DNA of 64,000 bases from Cryptomeria japonica (taxonomy: Eukaryota > Streptophyta > Pinopsida > Cupressales > Cupressaceae): NCBI RefSeq assembly GCF_030272615.1, contig NC_081406.1, forward strand, positions 241,679,718 to 241,743,717. The letters are read 5' to 3'. Position 1 is the first letter of the stretch. The number at the start of each line of letters is the position of its first letter. The notes beneath the pieces are model-generated. The model was not told where the DNA came from. It worked only from the letters and a program-made list of their open reading frames with translations, and searched no databases. Shown here piece by piece: positions 43,900 through 55,989 of the stretch. The position numbers and the translations under genes are program-made.

Positions 43900-45660
43900 C
43901 TAAAAGTATGCAGGGAGGATGTCAAACTTTCCATCTTCTGGCGCCTCAAAGAGGTTTTCACCTTCAGATACGTCTTTTATTTTTCCTCTTGATTGATCTA
44001 ATGTTGCCATGAAATAATTTTTCACAAAAGGTCTCTTTCCTTGTTTTATTTCAATTTTGTAACTATAAAGTTTGGCATTCTCTTGACTGCAAGAAATGTT
44101 ACTTGATTCCGTGATGGAAGATATCTTAGGTGTTATGGGTTCAACATCATTAAGATACAAAGCTAAGTCATGGTCATTGGAAAAGACATCCAATTTAGGG
44201 TTTTCTAGGATATCCCAATCAATTAGATCTCTATGAAGAAGGGGTAATTCATAGTCATTGTCATTGTTAGGTGCTTTAAGGTTCATGACATAATAGTTAT
44301 AATTTGGCTTAGAGTAGGTAATGTCATAGATTGAATGATCTTGAGGATACTCTCTCCCAAGTATTCTCCAATCAGTTCTAACAAAATCAGTATTAGTATT
44401 TTGTAGTTCACGCTCAAGTGACTCTTCATCTGACGTTTGTCCTTTAAATGAATGGATTATATCAACACACACATCTTTAGTACTGCAAGTTCCTTCTTGA
44501 TTAATTTCAATAGATTCATTTGTATTTTTAATTAGACATACTTGTGTACATGATATAAATAATTCTTTTGCTAGATTTTGTCTTCTATTGAACTCAGCTT
44601 CTTCTAGACTAGTAGTCAATTCTACTCGACTTTCTATTAGTTCTTCCATTGTTCCTCCATACCTTGGTACATCTTGCTCCTCATTTGATAGAAATCTAAT
44701 ATTTCCTGATGCTTGATCCATATATGTTTGTGCTTCTTGTGGTGTTACGTCTTGGTCTATTTCATCCTCTTTCTTTTGTTGTGTTGTATATACCTCTTTT
44801 ATCAGAATACTTAGTTCTTCTTGTCTTCTTTCTAACTCTATCTTTTGTTTTGTAAAAAACAAGTCTTCATTTGTGATAGCTGCTTGTTCTTCATTCTTTT
44901 CTTCACTTATGTACTAGATGATACATCTAGACCCCATTCATATTCATTTGAATCTATCTCTGAAACATTGTCTAGGATTACACCACTGTACCATACAAGA
45001 ATATTGTACGGTGAAAATAGTTCTCTGATTTTTGCCATCTCTGCTTTTTCCTTAAACTTGTTTACAAGATTCTTCTTCTCTTTTGATTGCAAGCTCTTCT
45101 TCATGTTTCTCATGTTCTTGTTTTCTCTTATTGGCTACTATTTTTGCTGCTTGATGTAGCTTTTCTTGCCATTGTTCTTCTTTAGAGACTGTTTTCTTGC
45201 TCCACTTTGGTTGTTTATAATTATGGTGCTTTTGATTTGGTTTTGAATATCTAAGTCCTGATTTATCTGCTTTAGATTATGAGTGGACAAATAGGTTCTG
45301 AAATGCCTTGATGTCGCTTACCAATTGGTCATTTTCCTTCATATCCCATTTTTTGCATGATCTTATAACCATTGCCATATTGCCCTATGGGAATATTGAC
45401 TTATGTAGTTATTGCTATAGTTTCATTTTCATATTTGTACAACCAACCAAGAATGTGCTTGTCTTCAGTTTCTTCTATAAGTGTTCCATATCTAACAAAT
45501 GCTCCATTAAAGATTTCTTTTGATTTTTCTGAGATCCATGGTTGCATATTTTTAGGCTTTCCATATGATTTAGGTGAAAGTGGAAAATTATGTATAGAAT
45601 ATTTTCCCATTCCTTCATCATTTAATTTGAGTTTTTTCTCGAAGGTTTCCCATAACTTTT
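43900..45660 (-). pseudogene. Gypsy-2 protease-to-RT linker region
   Basis: A 320-codon open frame (44862-43900) in frame with the RT at 43740, plus a shorter piece at 45610-45401. No catalytic motif; acidic, asparagine-rich, with a Glu/Gln-rich N-terminal part ('ERRQEELSILIKEV'), coiled-coil-like. Long linkers here are usual for Tat-type Pol. A frameshift lies between the two pieces. Function unknown. Confidence 0.65.
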
Positions 45661-45679
45661 CTTGAATTTATTTGGTAGG

Positions 45680-46348
45680 ATATATTGATTCTTTGTTATG
45701 TGGAACTCTTGTATCTTGCGTTGGCTTCAGATTATTGCAATATTGGCTAGAGTCTGCAATTATAGTGACCTAGCGTCCCTTATGAGGAAACTTTACACAT
45801 TGGTGATATGTAGAAGGAATTGCTTGCATGTTGTGAATCCATGGCCTTCCGAGAATAATGTTATAAGAGAGATTCAAAACTAAAACTTGACATAATGTAT
45901 TCATTTCCACTGGTCTTATTTTGATTGGTAACACCATAGTTTCTTTAGAAAAACACACCTCTTCATCATAAGCCTAAATGGTTATTTTCTTCTTTGGATC
46001 TACTGCATTTTCTGAATATCTTAAAACCTTTATTAAACTTAATGCACAAATGTTTAAGCTAGCTCCACCATCTATTATTACGTGTTTGACATGAGTTTTA
46101 TTAATGGTGACTTTAACATGTAAGGGAGCATTGTGAGGCTGTTGCAAGGATGCATCATCATTTACAGAAAATGATAAGCAATGAGGGGCTATAAGGTGTC
46201 CCACCATGTTTTGGAACCGATCTACGTTGAAGTCTTTTGAAACTGTTGTTTCTGTTAGAACTTTTTCTAAAATTTCCTTATGCATAGGTGAAACTTTGAG
46301 AAGTTCCAAAATTGATATTTGAGCAGGTATTTTTTGCAATTGCTCCAC
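45680..46348 (-). pseudogene. Gypsy-2 aspartic protease
   Basis: The active-site motif reads 'VIIDGGASLNICALSLI' (D-G-G-A in place of the more common DSGA; DGGA/DGGS is usual in this gypsy group). The second half reads '[20 protein letters not shown]' (45958-45770, same frame) followed by 'CVKFPHKG'. One stop (TAG, about 45974) lies between the halves. An 80-bp piece of this region (45729-45800) is present in inverted orientation at 50794-50872. Confidence 0.87.
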
Positions 46349-47334
46349 TAGGTTATATTGTGGTGAAGTGGAGGTTGATTGTTGTTGTAAGAATTATTGT
46401 AAAGTTTTAGCTCTCCTTTCTTTACCATCACCTCTTCTATTTTCAGACCATTCTCAATCATCTTGGCGAAAGGAGGAAATTGCATTTTTAGACGATAACT
46501 CATTTTATTGATAAGATTATCAATGAATATGTCCATCTTTTCTTGATCAGGTACATCTCTTAGATATCTATTAAACATTTGTTTCCATCGTTGCAAGAAC
46601 ATGATAAAAGATTCACCATTCTTTTGTTATCTCATTCCTTACATTCTAAGAGTATTGTGAAATAAACCTATTCACAAGTTCTTCAAAAGATTTGATTCTA
46701 GATGGTAATTTTGAAAACCATTCAATTGATTGTCCATTTAAACTCCTAGGGAATAGATGCATTAGGTAAGTTTCATTGTGTGCAAATTTTCCATTGTATT
46801 TGTCATATTTAGGGATCTCGTAATGCTGTGGAAATGTTATCATATTCAAACTTTTATCAAAAGGATATGGGCAGATATCTTCCAATGAATACTTTTTGGA
46901 GCTTGTTCCATTCTGCATATCATGTATTTGTTGCTGTAGAGTTTGCATTTACTGAGTCATATTTAACAACAGATTATCTGTACAGTTTCTCTTGGTCTCT
47001 TCGTAAGTTCTTCTATCACTACACTCCTTTTCTCGTCTCTTCATGGATTTCTTTGTTTGTATCTCTGTTATTTGGATCATTTGTGTTTTGATTATTACTT
47101 GTCTCCCCATCTTGTTTCGAGCCTTATATGTTAAATTCTTGTGGCAATTTAGCTCTTGATTTTGCCAACATCAAAACATATTTTTCTTTTTGCTCTGCTA
47201 ATAATTTTTCAATTAGTCTATCAAATTTGAAATCTTTCTCAAGGTCTATAATGGTGTTATTGGTCACTTCTTCATCAACAGTCGTATACCCAAAAGTGTG
47301 GAACGCTGAATTATCTTCTTCTTCCATTTGTTTT
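46349..47334 (-). pseudogene. Gypsy-2 gag
   Basis: Reading leftwards: 'HTFGYTTVDEE' and 'RLIEKLLAEQKEKYV' (N-terminal part), 'KYNGKFAHNETYLMHLF', 'SIEWFSKLPSRIKSFEELVN' (retrotransposon gag signature: W-F-x-x-L-P…I.SF.EL), 'MFLQRWKQMFNRYLRDVPDQ' and a Lys-rich end. No zinc knuckle seen. At least two frameshifts (around 46640 and 46950). The reading is cut upstream by the solo LTR at 47335 and resumes after 48205. Confidence 0.8.
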
Positions 47335-48205
47335 TGTTGGCAATTGACACTCATTGGAAGTTGGACATATAGCACCATTTGGAGGCATACACCGACGAAT
47401 ACCGACATTGAATATTCAGGGTCATCACCAACACGGACTTCCAGCATTTCAGTGAAGCCAACATCAGTCTGGATTTGAAAGGTTTTATTGTAAAATCATT
47501 TTGCAATTATTGTATTAGGCTGACATTGAATATCTTTTGTATTGTAAGCCGACATAAGACATATTATTTGTAAAGGTATATGAGTCAGTCTATTAGGTTA
47601 TTTTGAAGATGTGATAATTGGACAAGGCGTATGACATGGTAGAAAAATTGTTTGATGCAAAGGATATGTATATAGATCATTTGTATGTGAATGTAATATC
47701 ATACAATGATCAGTAGATAGTCTGTAAAGCATTGTTTGAGGAAAGGAGATACCGATATAAGGTTCAGGGTTTATGAATCGGTACAGAACAAAGCTTTAAC
47801 CGGAACTCTTTTTGGTATTGCAAATGCATTTTGTGAGTTCACGAGTATTGTTTTATTTCAGCAGAAGCTTGGAGTGTGTGAGACTCTTTTGTGTTGAGCA
47901 GTGTGCCTTACTACATGTGTAGGCCCCCATGCTATGTAATATCTTTCATATGGCCAATGAATTGATATTGTGGGTCACAAATCCCACCGTGATTTTTCCT
48001 ATTTGAGGTTTTCCTTGTATAAATTCAGTGTTATGGTGTTCATTCATGTGTTTGGTTTATTTGATTCATGTTATATGTTTCTTCATTTACCGGTTTATAT
48101 GTGTATATTATAAAAGGTTAACATCTTGAGTTATTGGCAGAACACTTATTGACCCCCCACACCCACCCCCCCTCTCAGTGTTCTTGATTTCATTGTATTC
48201 CAACA
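47335..48205 (+). mobile_element. Solo copia LTR in Gypsy-2, perfect target duplication
   Basis: 871 bp, TGTTGGCAATTG … GTATTCCAACA, flanked by GTTTT on both sides (47330-47334 and 48206-48210). No internal domain, so it is the product of recombination between two LTRs. Plus-strand orientation is inferred from the module at 47979-48017 and the 'CCACCCCCCCTCTCAGTGTT' end, which match Copia-1. It contains several ACCGGT-type words. Confidence 0.92.
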
Positions 48206-50390
48206 GTTTTCTGAATTGTGTGTATTGAGCTCTATTCCAAACTGGCATGTGATTGTTTCAAAATTTTTGAAGATATGCTTTGTTGATTTTACCACTATTG
48301 TTTGTTTGTTGTGATAAAGCATCTCTTTGTTGAAAATAACATCGTTGCAAAATTTCTCTGTAAATTTTTTTCTCACAACCACGTAAATAGTGACGAAAAT
48401 GGTGTAGGAATGTCCTTTGTTTTAATAAGATCTTGTGATTGATATATAAGAATCTTATCATTTTCTGAGTAGCTTTATAACTGGGTTTTCTTGATCTTGT
48501 GATTGATATATAAGATCTTGTGATTGATATATAAGCATATGATAGTTTACAAGTCTGCTCGATTCCAATGTGAGTGCAATTCTAATTTTGGTATAACCTA
48601 GGTTCAAAATAGGAAAGATATATCAAGATAATGAACACAAGGTGGATTGATCAAGTTTGGTGATAAAGGATTTGATATATCCTGATAAGAAACCGACAAT
48701 GATGTTGATTTTTGCACTTAAGATGTTTGAGTCAATAGCTTGTTGAATGTTTTATGCTTATAAAAACCTTTTTGGAAATAGCGTCTTGGATTGGTGACCC
48801 AGTTATTGAACGAGTTAGAAAATGTGTGATAGTTTAAAGACAAATCTACTCAACAAGTGTTTTGACACTGATTTTGAAATCTTGGTTTGATATGCTTTGT
48901 CTCAGATGTGAAAAAGCCTTTGTGCTAGCTTTTGTGCTCAAAAGTACTAACTTATGGGATAAAAGCGCTATTTTGTTGCTTGAAAGCACTATTCTAACTA
49001 TATTTCAAGGATTCTTTTCAAATTTTCCAGCAAGTTGGATTTTTGCTCATTTTTAGATGATGAGTTTTTTCAAATTTTTACCATTCTGAGCATATTATAG
49101 ACATAGAAGACACATTGTTTGAAAAACAAAATGCACAGGCAAGTACAAATCTTATGGTAGGTTAAGACGATAATTGTTGAATCTCACGTAGGGTTTCCCC
49201 CGAGGCTACGCTATTTAAAGCTTGTATTTTTATGCTTGGCCGCACTGGCTTCACGCTTGGCACTCACTTCTTTGGGGCAGCCAAGCACTAGTTTCCATGA
49301 AAACTTCCCATGGAAAACTTTATATCTCTACTAAGAACCATATGTATTTGAGCAACTTCAGAGGTCCGACCTTCTGCGCCAACAATTAGCAGGATTTTGA
49401 CAACTAGTACAAGTGGTTTTTACTAAAGGCTTTCGATCATGTGGCCATACATGTGACACTTTCAGCTCTGTAAATACAGAAGATTCCCAGACTATAGGGA
49501 TTCCACTCCATAGGATTTATGGGGAAACATAGTGTCTGTATGAACTTATCACGACATGTTAGTTGTGACTTTCGCCACAAACACGATTTATTTAGAGTGG
49601 ATTGGAAGCACTTGATATTAGCTCGTTTCCACTTTGGGTCGTTCCCCTCTCACTGGCCCCCTCAAGGCATCTTGGGAATGCAGGCCCTCTAAAGGTTACA
49701 CATAAAAGAAAGTAGGAATGGTTTTCTGATCACTGTATCAGAGTGAGAGCATACTTACCTACTACTTCATCAAGCATGGAAAACACAAGTTTATTTTAGC
49801 CTTCTAAAATATATGTGCAACTACTTTAAAGAAGTCATTCAAAATGCGAGTTGCATATTGTCAATTTATCCCCTTAGTTAAGTTAAATGAGCAAGATATG
49901 ATGTGTTACTTTCCAAAATAGAACTCTTAATTAACTAGGTGAGAAAATGCATGAAATTTGCCTAAAAACAGTCCTTCATATAGACATATCAGTAATTTAA
50001 AAATTTCAGTTCTTGGACATTCGGACCTGCAGGAAAATTTTGTCAGTTGCAAATAAAAGTGCTATCCTAACAATTGCATTGTCTTTTACCTCAAAAGTGC
50101 TAACCTAAAGGACAAAAGAGTTAACCTGTGACACAAAAACATTTCTCTACGGACCAAGAAGCAAGAAATCACTGACAAAAGTGCTAACCAAAATGACACA
50201 TGCATTAACTTGTAGGACAAAAGCGTTGTTTTTAAGATTAAATGTGTTGATTTGCAGACAAAAGTGCTAACCTATCAAATATAAGCGGTGTCAGAACTCA
50301 CACAGGCACGAATCTGTGTTACAAATGCGTTAAATTTTTTTTTGTGAGAACTAGACAGGATATTAAAAAGATATATGTGAGGCTCCAGTG
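48206..50390 (-). other. Gypsy-2 5' leader, non-coding, with a degenerate 20-bp repeat
   Basis: About 2.2 kb between gag and the primer site. At about 50055-50290 (and more loosely 48915-49000) there are some ten copies of words like ACAAAAGTGCTAACCT. The string GATCTTGTGATTGATATATAAG recurs near 48430, 48490 and 48515. No coding beyond an upstream gag piece ending at about 48380. Confidence 0.6.
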
Positions 50391-50407
50391 CACAGTGGGC
50401 GCCAAAA
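50391..50407 (-). other. Gypsy-2 primer-binding site
   Basis: On the minus strand TTTTGGCGCCCACTG follows the LTR end; TGGCGCC followed by CACTGTG is typical for Tat/Ogre elements (tRNA primer ending in GGCGCCA). Confidence 0.75.
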
Positions 50408-50793
50408 TGTGTCTACTTGAATTCCATCATCAAAATACTACCTGCAACATGTTAGTTTCACAAAATACAAAAGAAATGCTACAAGAAACCCAAACTCAAC
50501 CAATTAAACTACATGAAACTGATATTAATATAAAAACACTATTTTTAGCTTCATAATTTAAGTCTCATTGTGTCCTAACTCCACTGTTCCTAGTAGTAGA
50601 TGATGTGCTCTCAGACAAGCATTGATAGCTTTCAAAATGGCATATGAAGAATGGACTCATAAGTGATAGTTAACGGATACTATGATATGCAATGCAAATG
50701 ATTATGCTCAATTGCTTCACAATCAAAACTCACGGATACATAAGTTTTCCCAAATTATTAACTTGAAAACTAACTCTTTCTTAACTCAAACTA
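50408..50793 (-). repeat. Gypsy-2 5' LTR, truncated
   Basis: Begins (plus strand) TGTGTCTACTTG next to the primer site. It is broken at about 50793, where the inverted protease fragment and Copia-3 begin. Confidence 0.5.
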
Positions 50794-50872
50794 GCATGTG
50801 TAAAGTTTCCTCATAAGGGACGCTAGGTCACTATAATTGCAGACTCTAGCTAGTATTGCAATAATCTGAAGC
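50794..50872 (+). repeat. Inverted 75-80-bp copy of Gypsy-2 protease sequence
   Basis: TGTGTAAAGTTTCCTCATAA through TTGCAATAATCTG is nearly identical to the reverse complement of 45729-45800 (differences around the TAGCTAGTATT / TAGCCAATATT part). It is sandwiched between the LTR piece and Copia-3. Confidence 0.85.
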
Positions 50873-50875
50873 CCA

Positions 50876-52445
50876 ATTTTGTAAAAGAGTACCTAAAGGA
50901 TCGGTAGGAAGTAAGTACGAAGGAAAAGCACCTTTTAAATGTTTTGTATGTAATAAGATTGGTCATTTTGTATCTAAATGTCTTTAAAGAAATTCAAGAT
51001 TTGAAGAGAAAGCTAGAAGATCTTTTAAGCCTAACCCTGGATATCAGAACAAGTATAAGCATAGGAAAAATAGAGACAAATCATGCTACATAGCGGATGA
51101 GGATGGTGTGACTGATTTTGATGATCAACTGGCAGAAGACTCTACTAGTGGTTCTAGCAATGTAAAGGAATGGGTGTTCCTGGCTGTCAAGGAAGATGTT
51201 CCGGCACTAGAAGAGAATGCACCTGGAGAGAAGACACTTGCTGCTAAAATTGAAGATAAGAATGAATGGGTAATTGACAGTGGATGTTCACATCATATGA
51301 CTGGAGATGAAAAGAATTTTCTATCTTTGCAAGAATGTGATGGCGATCTAGTTAGATTTGGAGATGACAAAGCATGCATGACAAAGCACAATACTGATAA
51401 TGTTTATTATGTTGAAGGTTTGAGGCATAATCTTTTGAGCATAGGTAAATTGGTGGATAAGGGATTTCAATTGCAGTTCAATGGATGGAAAATACAAAAT
51501 CATTAATAGATATAGTTTGGAGATTGCAACCGGTACATAGACAAAATGTAATATATTTCATTTGAATTTTGATGAGAAGACATGTTTGATTACACAAATT
51601 GATGAGATTTGGCTATGGCATAAAAGGCCATGTCATGTGAATTTTGATTGCATTGTAAAGATTAGTTCAACTAATGCAGTCAGAGATATACCTAAGATTG
51701 TGAAGCCCTATAATCCGGTAAGTAAAGAATGTCTAATGGGAAAATAGGTCAGAACCACTTTTAAAAGTATACAAGATAAATCCAATGATGTTCTTGATCT
51801 TATTCATACTGCTTTGTGTGGCCTTGCTAGAGTTTTAAAAAATCAACCTGATAGATATTTTATGCTAATCATTGATGATTATTCTAGAATCATGTGGGTT
51901 ACTTTTCTAAGGGAGAAATTTGAGGCTTTTGAAAAGTTTAAAATCTTTAAAGCTAAAGTTGAGACAGAGACAGGATTGAAGATTAGATTTCTAAGGTCAG
52001 ATCATGGTGGAGAATTCACATCCGGTGAGTTTACTAACTTTTGTGAGAAACATGGTATAAGGAGACAATTTTCTGCTCCCCAGACAGCTCAACAGAATGG
52101 AGTTGTGGAAAGGAAGAACATAACTATCTTGGATGCTGCTAGAGCAATGATGATGGAAGCTAGTCTACCTCATATCTACTGGAGAGAAGCAGTGAGTACA
52201 ACGGTTTATACATTCAAAAGAGTACATATCAAAAGAGAAACCGATGGAGATTGAGATGGTGATGTTGATTACTAGAAAAATACTTCTGGTGGAGCTTTCT
52301 TTCTTGGAAAGAAGATGGTTTCATGGATCAGCAAGAAACAATCATGTACTTCTTTATCTACTGATGAAGCTATGTAAGTTGCTACTGCTACTAATTGTAC
52401 ACAGGTTCTATGGATGAAGTTGTATATGGTGAAAAGTGAATAATA
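50876..52445 (+). pseudogene. Copia-3: copia remnant lacking reverse transcriptase
   Basis: Starts inside gag at the zinc knuckle ('CFVCNKIGHFVSKC'). Protease 'WVIDSGCSHHMTGDEKNF' (51270, intact DSG). Pre-integrase 'WLWHKRPCHVNFDCIVK'. Integrase 'LIIDDYSRIMWVTFLREKFE', 'FLRSDHGGEFTSGEF', 'TAQQNGVVERKNI' (D, D and E present). At about 52250 the reading jumps from the integrase ('VHIKRETDGD') to RNase H ('NTSGGAFFLGKKMVSWISKK', 'TNCTQVLWMK'); the RT and everything between is missing. Stops are scattered. No LTRs found. Close in wording to Copia-4. Confidence 0.88.
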
Positions 52446-53200
52446 GAAACAACAATAATGAAAGACTAAAATAGATTCAACCACAAAACCTTAGCTTAAC
52501 AACAACAAACATCCACCATAATATATGAAGATTAGCTAAGACAATGCAAATCAACAAAATCATAAAGATTACACCATCACATGTCCACTAGGGTTTGAAT
52601 TCTTATTCTTCCTATCTCCATTGGTGTTGCTTAATATGTTTGCTCTCATATTTTATGTGTGCACAAGAGCTCAACAAAGAACGGAAATGTGGTTGATAGC
52701 TTGATCGCAAAAAGGCTCGAATCCATAAGATTGATTAGACAATTAGAATCCTTAAGAGGATCCTCTAATATAGAAGACACTGTAAGAAATAGAGGGATAA
52801 GATTAAGAGGTGTAAAAGATAGATGGTCGGCTAGGATTAGAGAGTAGGTAGAGGAAATAAGAAAATAATGAGAGGGTAGGTAGTGTAGGAATTAAGAGAT
52901 GAATGACATGTTTCATAGGTAGAAAAGGCTAATGAATTAATTAAATAAATAAAGATTCATTTAATTAATAGAAGAAGTGGGATCAATTAAATAAATAAAA
53001 TATTTATTTAATTTAGAAAAATGACAATTTAAATAAATAAAAGTATTTATTTAAATAAGAAAAAGGTTTAGAAGAGGCTAAAGTGAATTAATTAAATAAA
53101 TAAAGATTTATTTAATCAATAGAAGAATTAGACTTAAATAATTAAATAAATAAAATTATTTATTTAATTAAATAGGACAATTTTAGACGTCCACATTTTA
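52446..53200. other. Non-coding, with AT-rich hairpin repeats
   Basis: From 52930 to 53180 the words AATTAAATAAATAAAG and CTTTATTTATTTAATT (or shorter forms such as ATTTATTTAATT) alternate, forming at least four potential hairpins in 250 bp. No coding. Confidence 0.7.
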
Positions 53201-54225
53201 CCCCTTTGAGACAATCCAGCTCGTTGCATTATTTCAAAGAAGATAATATAAACCGATACATAGTTGCCCAAAGACGGGAATGATATGCCCCCTCAAGAGA
53301 TTGGATGAATTTTGTTTGAATAGATCACAAACAATCTCTCAATATGAAAGAAAGGCTAGAAAGGACTGACAAGCGAGGATAGAGTGATAGAGTCATGGGA
53401 TAAAGAAGACTGACACAGGAGACTAAGGCTAGGGTAGTCTATAAGATAGACTAAGAGGGAAAACATCCTCATTGTCATCCACACACCTAAGAGATCAGAG
53501 TGCAGAGAGAGGAGAGAGTAGTCAGTAGTCAACAGGGATGACATTGGTACACATATTCGATTGCGTTCGCTGATATCATAGGCCAGCAGATGCAGGAGAG
53601 ACAGTGAGTACCACAAATGCGCTAAACAGGTCTATGATTTGGAAAACGTCTACAACAAATGCAAGGAACGTCTATGTAGTGTTTAAGTGCATTTGTTTCA
53701 TGAATGCACGTTTATGTCTTCAAGGTCAAATCGACATTTTTGTGATAAACATAAGTTGTCGATTGGATAAGTTGTTGAGAGGATACACTCAAACAAGTCC
53801 TGTAAGGAAAACTAAGACAACAGATAGGGTTAGGATTGACAATTATGTGATAAAACATACGTTCCCAATTAGGAAACTACTCAAGAAGATACACTTAAGT
53901 AGAGGCCCTAGGAAAGGATATAGCAAGGCACCTTGTGCTGAATAGGGAGTACCGTAGAAATTCACAATTCTGTGATAGAACATACATTGTCAATTGGATT
54001 ACGCTGAAATTGATAATTTTGTGATAGAACATACATTGTCAATTAGATAAGCTACTCAAGAGGATGCACTCAAGTAGGTGCCCCAAAAGATAAGATAAAA
54101 GCAGCACTTTGGGATGAACAAGAAGTACTACTAGGATAGAGTGTCATATAATAGAAATAAGCACTAGGATTAAAGAGTAGCACTTTGTGATGAATAGGAA
54201 GTACTACTAAGATTGACACAGATGA
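53201..54225. repeat. Degenerate tandem repeats upstream of the PMD pseudogene
   Basis: The unit (A)ATT-TGTGATAgAACATAcAtTGTCAATTgGATAAG…ACTCAAG is found near 53735, 53840, 53965 and 54005, spaced 40-125 bp. A second word, AGCACTTTG-GATGAA…GAAGTACTACTA, occurs near 54100 and 54176 and, weaker, 53930. No coding recognised; possibly leader or promoter of the disrupted gene. Confidence 0.6.
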
Positions 54226-54482
54226 TTTGCTTGACTACAGGAGTACCTACCTATGCTGGAGTCACGGGAGAGATACCATTCGACTGAGGGATTACAACCA
54301 GAGATGACATTGGAGGATAGAGTAGCAGTGGAGGCCATGGGATTACGATAAACTATGTATATGCCTGAGTTTCGGGTGAACATGGGTTTGTTGACTGCAT
54401 TAGCCAAGAGATAGTACTCAGAGACATACACATTTCATTTACTAATGGGTGAGATGACAGTCACCTTAGAGGATGTGTATAG
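54226..54482 (+). pseudogene. PMD (plant mobile domain) pseudogene, 5' part
   Basis: Frame with ATG at 54253 reads 'MLESRERYHSTEGL', 'LEDRVAVEAMGLR', stop TAA, 'MYMPEFRVNMGLLTALAKR', stop TAG, then the PMD signature 'TYTFHLLMGEMTVTLEDVY', cut by Copia-4. PMD (PF10536-type) proteins include MAIN/MAIL1-like host proteins, and the domain is also carried by plant transposable elements; the host role involves silencing and cell maintenance. The rest is at 61136-62706. Whether this was a host gene or transposon-borne is not decidable here. Confidence 0.8.
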
Positions 54483-55479
54483 TGATAGTTCTAATACTTA
54501 ATATAAGTATAGATCCAATAGCCAACAAGATGAGAGGGGGGGGTGAATCATACAAACTTAATCATCCATAAAAACACCAGATTCAATCTCGATAACATAT
54601 ATATCGGTCATATAACCAAAAACTGTCAAACATGTAAACTCAAAAGCATATGAACAATATAAACCTCATAACACCAGATTTAACGTGGAAACCCAAATAG
54701 GGAAAAACCACTGTGGGATTTCGGACCCACTAAGAAATATACTCTTCTAGAGTATGCTTGGTTAAAAGAAAATCTTGTTAAAGATTACAAACACATTGCT
54801 AGATGTGACTCGGTTAAAGGATTTCCCTCAGATCTATTAGGATCTTCACTTTGTTAGAAGTGACCTTGTCAAAGGATTTCAAACACTCAATAAGAATGTT
54901 ACCTTGCTAGAGGATTTACATATAAGACTGTTAAGTCCACTCGGTTAAGAGATTTTCTGTCACTTTCACAAAATAACAGTAATAAAAATCTATCTGCAAC
55001 TTCACATCTAAAATGCTAAAGCAGATTTCTATTTGTTCAATACAATCTATACCTAGAACTTATCTTGTCCCTCATAACATAGTATTATAGACTAGGTTTT
55101 TTGCTTGGTAACATAGTATAGTATTAAGCTTTACATTTTACAACATATGTATGATGTTAAAACAATCTAAAATATCATGATCTCATCATTGTCTGACTCG
55201 GTAGTAGTTGCCCATTGAATAACGTATCCCCTTATTCATCATATTCTTTCCTGTGTCTTTTACCGACTTCTTTATAATCTTTGTATCATACTTCTTAAGA
55301 TATGGCAACATCATACAGAATTAGAAAATCAATTTCTTGACATCAATGACAAAATAATAATATCAAGATAGTAAAACATCTTTAATCAGTTATGTCCATA
55401 ATCATCAACAACCTTCTCAATACCCTTATTGAAATGTCAACAATCTTTCATTGTCTGTTATAATGTAATATTGCTAACA
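54483..55479 (-). repeat. Copia-4 3' LTR, internally deleted
   Basis: 997 bp versus 1518 bp for the 5' LTR. The sequence corresponding to about 60214-60746 is missing and replaced by about 17 bp (55074-55090). Minus-strand ends TGTTAGCAATATT … AACTATCA. The G run near the 3' end has 8 G here and 12 in the partner. Confidence 0.9.
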
Positions 55480-55493
55480 ATCTCCCTTTTTGA
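55480..55493 (-). other. Copia-4 polypurine tract
   Basis: Minus strand TCAAAAAGGGAGAT directly before TGTTAGC of the 3' LTR. Confidence 0.8.
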
Positions 55494-55989
55494 CATTGAT
55501 GGCAAAACCTATTGATTTGACCTTTAAAAGATTCAGATTGTTGTGATTCTGAAATACTTGAAATGCTCTCCCCCATACATTAGACTTCTTTTCTGTTTTC
55601 AGTCTTTATTTCAATCTGTAGTCTTCTCTCAGTCTTCTCCCATATTTTAGTCTTCTCCACCTTTTGTAGTTCTTCTCATCTTCTCCCCCTTGGTAGGTTT
55701 TCTCCCGCTTTGACAACAATGTCTAAAAAAAGAAAAGAATTAAAACATAATTTCCTTATGTAAGAAGTTATTTCCTGCTATTGTGTATCAACTAAGTCTT
55801 GATCAGAGCATTTGTCTTGAATTCCTTTTCCCTGTATAATTCTCTGTATTATTCCAGTATTAGTTCTAGTACACTTTTAGAAAACATTCTAAAGTGTATA
55901 ACTCCAGCATCAACTCCCAAAAGATTTTCAATAGAGTCATCAGATTGATGCTTTCACCGAACTCGGTCATTGAGTAGAAGATAAGGGTA

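Larger units (their letters stand above)
41437..50793 (-). mobile_element. Gypsy-2: Tat-type Ty3/gypsy element, integrase core deleted
   Basis: Minus strand. From right: partial 5' LTR (50408-50793), primer site (50391-50407), long leader, gag, protease, linker, RT, RNase H, second RNase H, integrase C-terminus. The extra RNase H after the first and a primer site reading TGGCGCC are marks of the Tat/Ogre group. It is hit by a solo copia LTR (47335-48205). Several frameshifts. Confidence 0.85.

Noticed and set aside
44845-45665. Plus-strand hydrophobic frames over Gypsy-2
   Set aside because: They are antisense to the gypsy Pol linker; the hydrophobic, Phe-rich composition comes from the complement of Lys/Glu codons.
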